Notes: generated from the sequence alone by a model not told the origin. A stretch of 64,000 bases of DNA from JAPULR01 sp963665075 (GCA_963665075.1 OY762063.1:1984001-2048000); one strand, 5' to 3'. Shown: positions 26,064-34,441, numbered from the stretch's first letter. Translations and numbers: made by a program.

Positions 26064-26735
26064 TCAAGACAGCGTCTCCCTGACCCAGTCCGCCAAGTCT
26101 TCAATCACCTCTTCGGTTATCTGATGCGCCATCGGATACTCACGATAAACAGGCGAATACCCCGCCTCCACCAGCAAGTCCCTCGACTCCCGCCCCGCTT
26201 CCACCGAAATCAATGGATCGTGTAAGCCGTGGGCTATGAAGATAGTCTGATTCCTCTGCTCAGGCAGCCGCTCGAATAACTCCTCCTGTTCGTCGATGCG
26301 GGCGCTCAGGGCCGCCAGCCCGGCGAACGTCCCCGGACGCGGCAGCCCCGCCTGGTACGTCATCATCCCTCCCTGCGAAAACCCCGCCAGCAGCGCCCGT
26401 CCGTCCTCCACGCCGTGGGCCGCCATCATCTCCTCCACGAACGCCATCACCGCGTCCTCCGCCCGCCGCACGTCCTCCATCGTCTTCTCACCCAACATCG
26501 GCGCCCATGCGTAGCCCGTAAACCCCGGCCCGATGTCCACCGGCAAAGGCCCGTTCGGACACAGATACACGTAGTTACGCGAGTCGACGTGCGAAGCCAA
26601 CACCGCCAAATCGTGCATATTCGCCCCGAAGCCGTGCAGCAGGAATATGAGGGGATAGACCTTCTCAGGCTGGTAATCCACGGGATAGACTCCCACGTAT
26701 TCCAGGCCGCCTGCGCTGCCCTGCATCATCTTCAT
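26064..26735 (-). CDS. phospholipase/carboxylesterase, alpha/beta hydrolase
   Basis: The 223-residue enzyme is in the acyl-protein thioesterase/carboxylesterase group. The nucleophile is Ser120 in GFSQGG, the acid lies in HGLHDPLIS near residue 172, and the base is the His in YPMAHQITEE near 205. The oxyanion motif HGFGAN is at 34-39. No signal peptide is present, so it is cytoplasmic. The natural ester is unknown. Confidence 0.85.
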   Translation of the reverse strand: MKMMQGSAGGLEYVGVYPVDYQPEKVYPLIFLLHGFGANMHDLAVLASHVDSRNYVYLCPNGPLPVDIGPGFTGYAWAPMLGEKTMEDVRRAEDAVMAFVEEMMAAHGVEDGRALLAGFSQGGMMTYQAGLPRPGTFAGLAALSARIDEQEELFERLPEQRNQTIFIAHGLHDPLISVEAGRESRDLLVEAGYSPVYREYPMAHQITEEVIEDLADWVRETLS

Positions 26736-26822
26736 CCCGCCATCCTACCACCCCAGCCCCCAAACACCAACCCGCCTCCATCCTGTATCATGGACGAACC
26801 ACCCCGACCCCAAGGGCAAAAA

Positions 26823-27596
26823 ATGCACATCCGCGTCCTCGGCGCCCACAACATCGAGACCCCCCAGACCCGCCACACCTGCTTCCTGGTGGACGACTCC
26901 GTCGCCATCGACGCCGGCGGCCTCACGACCGGCCTGACCGACGACGAAAAGGACAACCTCCGTGCCATCCTCCTCACCCATCGACACTACGACCACGTGC
27001 GAGACCTGCCCAGCCTCGGCCTCCAGACTATGGACAACGGCGCGACCATCGACGTATTCGGCCTGCCCGACACCCTCGACGCCGTTTCCACCCATCTCCT
27101 CGACGGACTCCTCTACCCGAACTTCACCGTCCGGCCCACGCCCGAACGCCCCAAATACCGCCTGCACGAGATAACCCCCAACCGCGGCTTCAACGTCCAC
27201 GGCCTGCAAATCCTCCCCCTTCCCGTGCCCCACGGCGCGCCCGCCGTCGGCTTCCTGGTTCGAAAAGGCTCGGCGACGGCGGGCTTCACCGGCGACACCG
27301 GCGGCGGCCTTCTCTCCTTCTTCGCCAACGACCCGCCGCCCCGGATCCTCTTCGTCGAAGTCACCTTCTCCAACGACGCCGACGACCGCGCCCGGGCCAG
27401 CCAGCACCTCACCCCCGCCATCCTACAGGAGGAACTCGAAGCCGCCCGACGCCAAAACCTCCCCCTACCGGAAATCGTCGCCGTCCACCGCGACCCCCGC
27501 CACGACCCCGCCATCCGACGCCAACTGGCCGAACTCTCCCAAACCCTCAACCTCCCCATAACCCCCGCCCCCACCAACGCCCAATACCGCCTCTAA
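26823..27596 (+). CDS. metallo-beta-lactamase-fold hydrolase
   Basis: The 257-residue protein has the metal-binding motif HRHYDH at residues 53-58 (HxHxDH), an N-terminal strand set with IRVLGAHN, and later GFTGDTGGG with the bridging Asp. The fold and AHNIET start resemble class II cyclic-nucleotide phosphodiesterase-like or AtsA-like lactamase hydrolases. ATG 26823 is preferred over ATG 26790 because the conserved fold begins there, after AAGGGC. Substrate unknown. Confidence 0.8.
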   Translation: MHIRVLGAHNIETPQTRHTCFLVDDSVAIDAGGLTTGLTDDEKDNLRAILLTHRHYDHVRDLPSLGLQTMDNGATIDVFGLPDTLDAVSTHLLDGLLYPNFTVRPTPERPKYRLHEITPNRGFNVHGLQILPLPVPHGAPAVGFLVRKGSATAGFTGDTGGGLLSFFANDPPPRILFVEVTFSNDADDRARASQHLTPAILQEELEAARRQNLPLPEIVAVHRDPRHDPAIRRQLAELSQTLNLPITPAPTNAQYRL

Positions 27597-27835
27597 CCCC
27601 CAACCCATCCGTCATTCCCGCGAAGGCGGGAAGCCATCTTCCCTCCCCCGTAGGGGCGCTCCTTGTGGGCGCCCGCCTATCCCTTTCCTCTTGATGGGGT
27701 AAGGTTAGAACCTGTCCTGAGCTTGTCGAAGGGCCTGTCGAAGGGCCGAACGCCCCCCTCCTCCTAGCCTCTTCCCCCTCGACGGGGGAAGATTGAGATG
27801 GGGGTGAAGTCCCCAACAAAAAGCGCCATCAGGGG

Positions 27836-27865
27836 TTGACAAACGCCGAAAAGTCGTTCTATTAT
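27836..27865 (+). promoter_or_regulatory. promoter of lipoprotein gene 1
   Basis: TTGACA at 27836-27841 and TATTAT at 27860-27865 are separated by 18 bases, close to the sigma-70 consensus. The downstream leader ATCTACGAACCAATTATC and the upstream GCCATCAGG recur before the other three paralogues. Confidence 0.8.
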
Positions 27866-27922
27866 ATCTACGAACCAATTATCTAACCACCCCAGGCCAT
27901 GCGGCGGAAAGGAAAGGCAGCC

Positions 27923-28492
27923 ATGCAGACCCACAACCGATACATGAACATCATCGCCATCGTCATAACCGCCGCTTGCCTATGGCTGGCAATCGCCTGC
28001 ACGAAGGAGTACCCCATCGATTACCCACATTACGGTATACGAGTCATATCCTCGGAACTCTGTGAAATCGATATGCCTCTGGTGCCATCGTTAGAATATG
28101 TAGAACTGTGGGAGGCATCTGTTCAACCCCAGGGTACGATATCTTACGAGGTCTTGAAAAATCTCTCAGGATACAGTAGGGCACAACAGGCGAGGGGGAT
28201 AAGACTCAACCCAGAAGAGTTGCGCATTGCTAGGGTCCTTCAAGTAAGTGAAGAACAATTCAAGAAGCATCCCTTTTACCTCTTCGCCGAAGTGGGAGAG
28301 ATTGACACTTTGGGTGATTTATTGACAAACAATTCGAATGGTATACCGACGGACAAACTGGTTGCCATCATCTATCTTGACCACTTGGTCGACCTGCGCA
28401 CAGTTCCACCGGAAGATAGGATACCGGCCTGCATCGCCGACGTTCCAGTCCACATTGTCGTAGGTAGGACCTTCGCAACACTCGGATCCTAG
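27923..28492 (+). CDS. lipoprotein paralogue 1 of a four-gene array
   Basis: ATG 27923 follows GGAAAGG by 5 bases and opens a signal peptide (MQTHNRYMNIIAIVITAACL) with lipobox LAIAC and Cys26. The 189-residue product then has a variable middle and a conserved C-terminal domain of about 50 residues: TDKLVAIIYLDHLVDLRTVP, PEDRIPACIADVPVHIVVG. That domain is shared by all four lipoproteins and by the N-terminus of the protease at 31260. It therefore looks like a domain from a trypsin-like protease family carried alone on a lipid anchor. Function unknown. Confidence 0.75.
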   Translation: MQTHNRYMNIIAIVITAACLWLAIACTKEYPIDYPHYGIRVISSELCEIDMPLVPSLEYVELWEASVQPQGTISYEVLKNLSGYSRAQQARGIRLNPEELRIARVLQVSEEQFKKHPFYLFAEVGEIDTLGDLLTNNSNGIPTDKLVAIIYLDHLVDLRTVPPEDRIPACIADVPVHIVVGRTFATLGS

Positions 28493-28533
28493 CCACAAGG
28501 GATCAAGAAAATCAGAAATAGAGAGGTGAAACA

Positions 28534-28632
28534 ATGGGAAGACCAACCACTAATCACAGACCACTACGGGCGGGCATATCCATCATGCCGCCCTACGGCC
28601 CAAGCCAACGCCCCGCCGCAGGCGCAAATTGA
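28534..28632 (+). CDS. short conserved frame after lipoprotein 1
   Basis: A 32-residue frame starts at ATG 28534 behind GAGAGGTG. Its core HRPLRAGISIMPPYGPSQRP recurs after lipoproteins 2 and 3 in almost the same form. It resembles residues just after the N-terminal domain of the protease at 31260 (SHRPVLPGLQV). It may be the stump of a lost protease gene or a small peptide. Confidence 0.35.
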   Translation: MGRPTTNHRPLRAGISIMPPYGPSQRPAAGAN

Positions 28633-28651
28633 AAAAACTGCCATCAGGGGG

Positions 28652-28683
28652 TTTACAAACGCCGAAAAGCCGTTCAGTTATTG
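28652..28683 (+). promoter_or_regulatory. decayed promoter copy of lipoprotein gene 2
   Basis: The promoter repeat is present but weakened: TTTACA (28652-28657) replaces TTGACA, and the -10 region reads AGTTAT/TTATTG instead of TATTAT. The leader CAAACCAATTATCGAAC is retained. Confidence 0.55.
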
Positions 28684-28737
28684 TCTGCAAACCAATTATC
28701 GAACCCCCAGGCCATCCGGCAGAAAGGAAATGCAGCC

Positions 28738-29298
28738 ATGCAGACCCACAAACGATACATCAACATCATCGCCATCGTCATAACCGCCGCCTGCCTCTGC
28801 CTGGCAATCGCCTGCACGAAGGAGTACCCCATCGAATATCCAATTGACGGGCTGCGGATCATATCCTCGGATAGTTGGGAACCCTGCGAAAACGAAAAAC
28901 CCCTCAAGCCGTCGCAGGAGTTCATCCGTCTAGCAGATGAACAAGATCCAATTGAGATGAGTTATCCCACCGAAGCATACTTGAGGACGTTACCGGGATT
29001 TGACGAAGTGCGGGATGCTTGGCAGAAGAGAATTGGTTCAGAATTCAGGCGAGTGGAGGGAGTTCTTGAGACATACAGAGAACGGCTTGAGAGATACCCC
29101 CATTACGATTGGAGCTACCCTGTTCCCCTATTCCACCGGGGTGAGACACCACTCACCGACGCAATAATTGTAGAGGTGTATCTTGACCATCTGGTCGATC
29201 CGCGCACAGTGCCGCCGGAAGACCGGATACCGGGATGCATCGCGAGAGTGCCGGTACACATTGTCGTAGGCGCGAAGTTCGCAACGCCGGAATCATAG
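28738..29298 (+). CDS. lipoprotein paralogue 2
   Basis: The 186-residue lipoprotein begins MQTHKRYINIIAIVITAACL with lipobox LAIAC (Cys26). Its C-terminal domain (TDAIIVEVYLDHLVDPRTVP, PEDRIPGCIARVPVHIVVG) is close to paralogue 1, while the middle is unrelated in detail. Its promoter copy has lost key bases, so expression may be lower or depend on read-through from the first unit. Confidence 0.75.
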   Translation: MQTHKRYINIIAIVITAACLCLAIACTKEYPIEYPIDGLRIISSDSWEPCENEKPLKPSQEFIRLADEQDPIEMSYPTEAYLRTLPGFDEVRDAWQKRIGSEFRRVEGVLETYRERLERYPHYDWSYPVPLFHRGETPLTDAIIVEVYLDHLVDPRTVPPEDRIPGCIARVPVHIVVGAKFATPES

Positions 29299-29338
29299 CC
29301 ACAAGAAACCAAAAAATCAGAAATAGAGAGGTGAAACA

Positions 29339-29461
29339 ATGGGAACACCAACCAGCAATCACAGACCCCTGCGGGCAGGCATCGCAATCATGCCGTCCGA
29401 CGGCCCAAGCCAACGCCCCACCGCAAATGCAATTTGCAAAAATTGCCATCAGGGGGTTGAC
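29339..29461 (+). other. short conserved frame after lipoprotein 2, open into lipoprotein 3
   Basis: ATG 29339 behind GAGAGGTGAA opens a frame beginning MGTPTSNHRPLRAGIAIMPS, the second copy of the short conserved peptide. Here the stop is missing and the frame runs through the next promoter into lipoprotein 3, in phase. Translation from here would bury the signal peptide inside a longer protein, so it is probably not the main product. Confidence 0.3.
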
Positions 29462-29486
29462 AAACGCCGAAAAGCCGTTCTATTAT
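29457..29486 (+). promoter_or_regulatory. promoter of lipoprotein gene 3
   Basis: TTGACA at 29457-29462 and TATTAT at 29481-29486 with an 18-base spacer; the flanks match promoter 1 almost base for base. Confidence 0.8.
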
Positions 29487-29542
29487 TATCTACGAACCAA
29501 TTATCTAACCCCCAGGCCGCCCGGCAGAAAGGAAAGGCAGCC

Positions 29543-30136
29543 ATGCAGACCCACAACCGATACATGCACATCATAGCCATCGTCATAGCCGCCGCCTGCC
29601 TCTCCCTCGCCACCGCCTGCGGAGGCGACGACACCGAATACGCTCATGGCGACATCATTACACCATCCGCTCCCTGCGGCCCTGACATTCCCCTCACGCC
29701 CTCGATTGAATACACCACGTTAGAAGGAGCAAAGGTCCCTCCTGAATACGAAGATTTTCTCTACGCTGCCAAGAATCCCTACATGATAGGGATAAAAGAC
29801 CCAGAAGACAGAGAAGTGTTTATGCACAACGTACGAGTCATAGCGAGAGCCGAGAGGCTCCAACCTGAGATAGAGCGCATCCATGGGATTCTTGATAAGT
29901 ACAGAGATAGGATCCGGAGGCAATATGTCTCTGACAAAGGCGGTCATGTCCACGGATATGCTGTGACAGGTATAGAAAATGAGACCGGAGAGTTAACGGA
30001 CAAACTGGTGATAGAGGTCGACGTCATTGAGTATGTCGATCAGAGTACGCTCCCGCCTGAGGACCGTATACCTGAGTGTATGGAGGGCGTGGAGGTGCAT
30101 TTCAGAGTATCGACAATATCTACCATCGACTACTAA
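29543..30136 (+). CDS. lipoprotein paralogue 3
   Basis: The 197-residue lipoprotein has the same signal peptide with lipobox LATAC (Cys26) followed by acidic residues. The C-terminal domain reads TDKLVIEVDVIEYVDQSTLP, PEDRIPECMEGVEVHFRV. A charged helical stretch lies in the middle (about residues 85-135). The DNA around its start is nearly identical to that of paralogues 1 and 4, which points to recent duplication, while the mature parts have diverged strongly. Confidence 0.75.
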   Translation: MQTHNRYMHIIAIVIAAACLSLATACGGDDTEYAHGDIITPSAPCGPDIPLTPSIEYTTLEGAKVPPEYEDFLYAAKNPYMIGIKDPEDREVFMHNVRVIARAERLQPEIERIHGILDKYRDRIRRQYVSDKGGHVHGYAVTGIENETGELTDKLVIEVDVIEYVDQSTLPPEDRIPECMEGVEVHFRVSTISTIDY

Positions 30137-30175
30137 CCACAGAAGTGGCAAAAATTCACAATAAGGAGTTAAACA

Positions 30176-30280
30176 ATGGATGTACAGAAGATACACATAC
30201 CGCTACGAGCCGGCATCGCAATCACGCCGTCCGACGGCCTAAGCCAACGCCCCGCCGCAGACGCAATTTGCAAAAAGTGA
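30176..30280 (+). CDS. short conserved frame after lipoprotein 3
   Basis: A 34-residue frame starts at ATG 30176, behind AAGGAG. Its core PLRAGIAITPSDGLSQRPAA is the third copy of the motif at 28534 and 29339. The start region differs (MDVQKIHI), but the ribosome binding site is again good. Same two interpretations: truncated protease start or functional small peptide. Confidence 0.35.
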   Translation: MDVQKIHIPLRAGIAITPSDGLSQRPAADAICKK

Positions 30281-30290
30281 CGCCGGGGGG

Positions 30291-30320
30291 TTGACAAACA
30301 CCGAAAAGCCGTTCTATTAT
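30291..30320 (+). promoter_or_regulatory. promoter of lipoprotein gene 4
   Basis: TTGACA at 30291-30296 and TATTAT at 30315-30320 with an 18-base spacer, followed by the conserved ACGAACCAATTATCTA leader. It probably also drives the protease gene downstream. Confidence 0.8.
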
Positions 30321-30375
30321 ATCTACGAACCAATTATCTAGTCCCCAGCCCACCCGGCAGGAAGGAAAGGCAGCC

Positions 30376-31167
30376 ATGCAGACCCACAACCGATACATGA
30401 ACATCATCGCCATCGTCATAGCCGCCGCCTGTCTCTCCCTCGCCACCGCCTGTGGGGAGGCCGCCGCACCGACTCAGGAAGCAACCGAGAATCCGACTGC
30501 TGAAACCCACGATCAACAAGGCGGCTGCACAACGGAGACACCGGAGTTGACAAGCAGGCTGAACACCACAGAGGAGGAATATCTGGAGCATCAGCAAGTT
30601 CAGCATCTAGCCTATCGTGTGATGTATCAAAACGAAGAATTGTTTTGGCGTCAGCCCAACGTCTACGATGTCAACACAGGATTTCTGATGGACAGCAATG
30701 GAGGGTGGACTAAAAAATGGGGCATCACCGTCTGGGTTAGCGAGAAGGTGGAACAGATGACACTGTCTGCCGAGGACCGGATACCTGATTACATAGATGA
30801 CGTCCCGATTCGGATTGTAGAGGCGGAACCGCTGCCCGAAGCGTCTGAGAGCAGGTGTGTCATCTCCATGTGCGGGGTAAGTCCAGAAGCAGGCGAGGGG
30901 AGCATAACAACCATAAACACCCCCGACCGCAGGCGTCTGATCAGGCATAAATACGATCCTCTATTCTGGCGCCAGCCCAATGTCTCTGGCGTCGGATTGG
31001 GAAGAATTCGAGACGAGAACGGGGAAGTAACCAACAAATGGAGCATCACCGTCCGCGTCACCAAGAAAGTCCACTGGAGTCTTGTGCCTCCTGAAGACCG
31101 ATTGCCCGATTGTTTGGAGGGAATCCCTGTACAGGTCTTGGTAGGACAACCGGCTCCGCTTGTTTGA
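30376..31167 (+). CDS. lipoprotein paralogue 4 with two copies of the shared domain
   Basis: The 263-residue lipoprotein has the array's signal peptide (lipobox LATAC, Cys26) and then two tandem copies of the shared domain, about residues 80-150 and 180-258. Each has FWRQPNV, a G-rich turn, TxKWxITVxV, and PEDRxPDxxxxxPxxxx. The second copy is preceded by ITTINTPDRRRLIRHKYDPL, which is almost the start of the next protein (MTNLNTPERRREVRRKYEPL). It thus links the lipoproteins to the protease 92 bases downstream and is probably co-transcribed with it. Confidence 0.75.
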   Translation: MQTHNRYMNIIAIVIAAACLSLATACGEAAAPTQEATENPTAETHDQQGGCTTETPELTSRLNTTEEEYLEHQQVQHLAYRVMYQNEELFWRQPNVYDVNTGFLMDSNGGWTKKWGITVWVSEKVEQMTLSAEDRIPDYIDDVPIRIVEAEPLPEASESRCVISMCGVSPEAGEGSITTINTPDRRRLIRHKYDPLFWRQPNVSGVGLGRIRDENGEVTNKWSITVRVTKKVHWSLVPPEDRLPDCLEGIPVQVLVGQPAPLV

Positions 31168-31259
31168 AGCAGTGGACACAATGGCAGTTGGTTCCGGAAC
31201 AATGGAACTAGATGCGACTCCGCATGAGTGGAGCAAAATAAAAGGAAGGAGAAGGAACA

Positions 31260-34200
31260 ATGACTAACTTGAACACCCCAGAACGTAGGCGGGAGGTGCG
31301 TCGTAAGTACGAACCGCTCTTCTGGCGACATCCCAATGTCTACGCCGTCAGCCTAGGACGTATCCAAGATGAGAACGGAAACATTACCAACACATGGAGC
31401 ATCACCCTCCGAGTAACGGAAAAGGTAGATCAGGCTACTCTGTCCCCTGAGGACCGGATCCCGGACTGTCTGGAAGGCATTCCCATACAGATATTGGAGG
31501 AACAGCCGTCCCCGCTCGCCATGGGACTCCCTGACAAGAGCCACCGTCCGGTGCTGCCGGGCCTGCAAGTAAAGTCTGCTACGCGTGATCCGGCGACTGG
31601 AGCTTTGAAGAAACTAGGCGAGGGTGGAACGTTGACGGGGCCAGCTTGGCGTGAAGATGGGAAAAAGGTCGTTTTGATGTGCCAACACTCTGTGACAGGA
31701 AGCATCATCGCCAACCCCAAAGGTGGCGAGATAATCTGTCAACCCACAGTAAGCGAGGCGAACATCATTGGAACTGTCCCCGCTAGAACTGACGCCAATC
31801 CGTCTTGGCATCCCACGGCTCCCAACGGTGCAAACTTCATCGATGCAACATACTTCATTCCGTCGGTGGGAGCTGATTTCGAGCCCCACAAGCACCCATC
31901 CCATACTGTGAGGCGTGTACTCTCAGGTGCCGTCGACCCCGTGGATGACGATTCCGATCCCATGGAGCTTCTCGTCGTAGGCGCTTATGGCGGTGAGGGC
32001 ACGGTCACCGTAACGGACGTTGACTATACATGGCGCTCACAAGTCGATAATGCCTTCCTCACCGACACCATCTTGCTCGATGTCAGCAAACGCCCCATTC
32101 TTGGTGGCGATTCGGGATCCCCCTGTCTTGCCCACGTTACGGGAAACAAGTACAGGATGTGCGGCATAATCTTTGCGGGTGGTGCCAGCATTGGACACGC
32201 GTTTAAGGCAACTACGGCACAGAAACTTCTCAAGATTACGTTCGGCAACGCCCCACCGGTGGCCAAGGCCCGCGCATCGGCCGAGCAGATACGGCCCGGA
32301 TCCCCGGTATTCCTGGATGGTTCAGGAAGCAGGGACCCGGAAGGATCCAAACTTTCATTCAACTGGAAGCAGATAGGCTTGCTGGAGTCGCCGGGCGCGC
32401 CCCAAGTGAAGATCAAAGACAACAACCGAGCTTACGCAAGCTTTACAGCCCCGGACAAGATTGGCGCCCTGAGCTTCCAACTCACGGTCACCGACAGCGA
32501 AGGAGAAGTGGACACCGCCACAGTCAACGTGACGGTGAAGCGGGCCGACGCCGGCCCTGACCAGACGGTCTACACGGGCGACAAGAGAGTCACCCTGGGG
32601 CCTCAGGGCGCAAGCGCCTCCTTCTTCTTCCTCAAGCCCATATATCTCTGGGAGCAGGTGGGCGAGGAGGATATGGGAGGCATAGCTGCCAAGGCGGCGT
32701 CCAAAGGAAAGTTGACCCTGCACAACGCGTCCGGCCCCAACCCCTGGTTCGAGGCCCCCAATGCGGCGCGAGAACTGGAATTCCGCCTCACCCTCATCGA
32801 CTTCAAGAAGGGAACCGACACCGACACTGTGAAGGTGCGGGTTATCAACAAGCCAAAGGCGGAGGCCGGGGACGCCCAGACGGTCGACGCGGGTTCCGCC
32901 GTAACCCTGGACGGGTCCGGGAGTTCCGGCGACAAGCTGACCTTCAAGTGGGAGCATAAGAAGGCGGAGGCGTCTGATCCCGATGTTGTCCTGAGCGGCG
33001 ATACGACGGCCAAGCCCACCTTCACGGCTCCTTCAAAGGCCGGAATCTTGACGTTCAAGCTCACCGTCACCGACAGCAAGGGAACCGGCGTCTCCGACGA
33101 GGTGACCGTCAAGGTGGTCGCTTCCATCCCAACCACGCCGCCGCCGCCACCCACGACGATAACGGCCAGTTCCACCACCAACAGCGTGACCGTTACCTGG
33201 AATGCCGTATCGGGAGCCACGGGCTACGTGTTGCAGTTGGGTAAGATGGAAGAAGACGAGGTAGTAGGCTACGACGACTTCCCCACCACGGGGCTGTCCT
33301 ACACCGTGACCAACCTGCATTCCATCACCCGCTACTACTACCGGGTCAAGAGCAAGAACGCGGCGGGCGAAGGGTCTCCCAGCCCGGTGGCGTCCCTGGT
33401 CACCAAAATCCCGACGCCCAAACCCACGCCTCCTCCTCCGCCCACGACGATAACCGCCACTTCCACCGCCAACAGCGTGACCGTGACGTGGACTGCCGTA
33501 TCGGGAGCCACGGGTTACGTGTTGCAGTTGGGCAAGATGGAGGAAGACGAAGTGGTGGGCTACGACGACTTCCCCACCACTGGGCTGTCCTACACGGTGA
33601 CCAACCTGCATTCCATCACCCGCTACTACTACAAGGTTAAGAGCAAGAACGCGGCGGGCGAAGGCTCCCCCAGCCCTGTGGCGTCCCTGGTCACCAAAAC
33701 CCCGCCGCCCCCGCCCCCTCCGCCGCCACCCGCTCCCAAACCCACGCCGCCCCCTGCGCCCACGACGATAACGGCCACTTCCACCGCCAACAGCGTGACC
33801 GTGACTTGGAGCGCCGTAACGGGCGCCACGGGCTACGTGTTGCAGTTGGGAAAGATGGAAGAAGACGAGGTAGTAGGCTACGACGATTTCCCCACCACGG
33901 GCTTGTCCTACACCGTGACCAACCTGCATTCCATCACCCGCTACTACTACAAGGTGAAGAGCAAGAACGCGGCGGGCGTAGGGTCCCCCAGCCCGGTGGC
34001 TTCACTGGTCACCAAAACCCCGCCGCCCAAACCCACTCCCAAGCCTCCACCTGTCACCCACGTGTGGAGCCACAGCAGCTACACCGGCTGCGGCCCCGGC
34101 AGGAAGGAGATACAGGCATGCTCCAACGGGCACTCCCGTCATACCAGGACGGTCAGCGCCTCCGATCCCCTCATCTGGTACGACTGGGAGTACACGGGCC

Positions 34201-34295
34201 GGACCCACTATGACGACGCGGACGGCAAACTCTACAAGGAACAGCGCCGCACCTCCCACTGCGGCGACACCGAAACCAGATGGGTGGCATCCTAA
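31260..34295 (+). CDS. modular trypsin-like protease with PKD-like and FN3 domains
   Basis: The 1011-residue protein starts at ATG 31260 behind GGAAGGAG. Residues 1-85 are the domain shared with the four lipoproteins. Residues about 95-330 are a trypsin-like fold with His143 in MCQHSV and Ser285 in GGDSGSP; the aspartate is probably the one in FIDATYF. Three PKD/K319L-like Ig domains follow (about 330-625), then three FN3 domains in proline-rich linkers (about 630-920), near-identical at DNA level, and a Cys-containing C-terminal domain. Such modules belong outside the cell, yet no signal peptide is visible at this start, which is odd. Export may use another route, or the preceding lipoprotein may matter. 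A strong terminator follows. Confidence 0.8.
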   Translation: MTNLNTPERRREVRRKYEPLFWRHPNVYAVSLGRIQDENGNITNTWSITLRVTEKVDQATLSPEDRIPDCLEGIPIQILEEQPSPLAMGLPDKSHRPVLPGLQVKSATRDPATGALKKLGEGGTLTGPAWREDGKKVVLMCQHSVTGSIIANPKGGEIICQPTVSEANIIGTVPARTDANPSWHPTAPNGANFIDATYFIPSVGADFEPHKHPSHTVRRVLSGAVDPVDDDSDPMELLVVGAYGGEGTVTVTDVDYTWRSQVDNAFLTDTILLDVSKRPILGGDSGSPCLAHVTGNKYRMCGIIFAGGASIGHAFKATTAQKLLKITFGNAPPVAKARASAEQIRPGSPVFLDGSGSRDPEGSKLSFNWKQIGLLESPGAPQVKIKDNNRAYASFTAPDKIGALSFQLTVTDSEGEVDTATVNVTVKRADAGPDQTVYTGDKRVTLGPQGASASFFFLKPIYLWEQVGEEDMGGIAAKAASKGKLTLHNASGPNPWFEAPNAARELEFRLTLIDFKKGTDTDTVKVRVINKPKAEAGDAQTVDAGSAVTLDGSGSSGDKLTFKWEHKKAEASDPDVVLSGDTTAKPTFTAPSKAGILTFKLTVTDSKGTGVSDEVTVKVVASIPTTPPPPPTTITASSTTNSVTVTWNAVSGATGYVLQLGKMEEDEVVGYDDFPTTGLSYTVTNLHSITRYYYRVKSKNAAGEGSPSPVASLVTKIPTPKPTPPPPPTTITATSTANSVTVTWTAVSGATGYVLQLGKMEEDEVVGYDDFPTTGLSYTVTNLHSITRYYYKVKSKNAAGEGSPSPVASLVTKTPPPPPPPPPPAPKPTPPPAPTTITATSTANSVTVTWSAVTGATGYVLQLGKMEEDEVVGYDDFPTTGLSYTVTNLHSITRYYYKVKSKNAAGVGSPSPVASLVTKTPPPKPTPKPPPVTHVWSHSSYTGCGPGRKEIQACSNGHSRHTRTVSASDPLIWYDWEYTGRTHYDDADGKLYKEQRRTSHCGDTETRWVAS
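33152..34017 (+). repeat. three near-identical 256-base FN3-coding repeats
   Basis: Units at 33152-33407, 33443-33698 and 33762-34017 have equal length and differ by only a few bases, mostly silent. Linkers of 35 and 63 bases coding Pro/Lys/Thr separate them. The close identity points to recent duplication or gene conversion. Confidence 0.85.
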
Positions 34296-34308
34296 CCCTC
34301 CCTTACCT

Positions 34309-34336
34309 GTAGGGGCGGCCGGCCGGTCGCCCCTAC
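34309..34336. repeat. palindromic extragenic element, GACCGGCCGGTC-type, copy 4
   Basis: A 28-base palindrome from GTAGGGGC to GCCCCTAC with core GGCCGGCCGGTC (one base off the other copies), just after the protease gene. Confidence 0.72.
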
Positions 34337-34352
34337 AATTTCATCGACAACG

Positions 34353-34387
34353 AAAAGGGGCGGCTCCACCACGGAGCCGCCCCTTTT
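34353..34387 (+). terminator. rho-independent terminator of the lipoprotein-protease array
   Basis: GGGGCGGCTCC (34357-34367) pairs perfectly with GGAGCCGCCCC (34373-34383) around ACCAC, with AAAA before and TTTT after. The flanking A and T runs make it usable on both strands. Confidence 0.9.
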
Positions 34388-34441
34388 CGTTTGCCACCCC
34401 CCTCCCCTCCAATCCCTCCCCCAACCACCCCCTTTTCCGTA

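Noticed and set aside
29339..30136. A 265-residue protein starting upstream of lipoprotein 3
   Set aside because: The frame runs through the promoter and leader repeat, and would place the signal peptide inside the protein. The internal ATG at 29543 matches the starts of the three paralogues.
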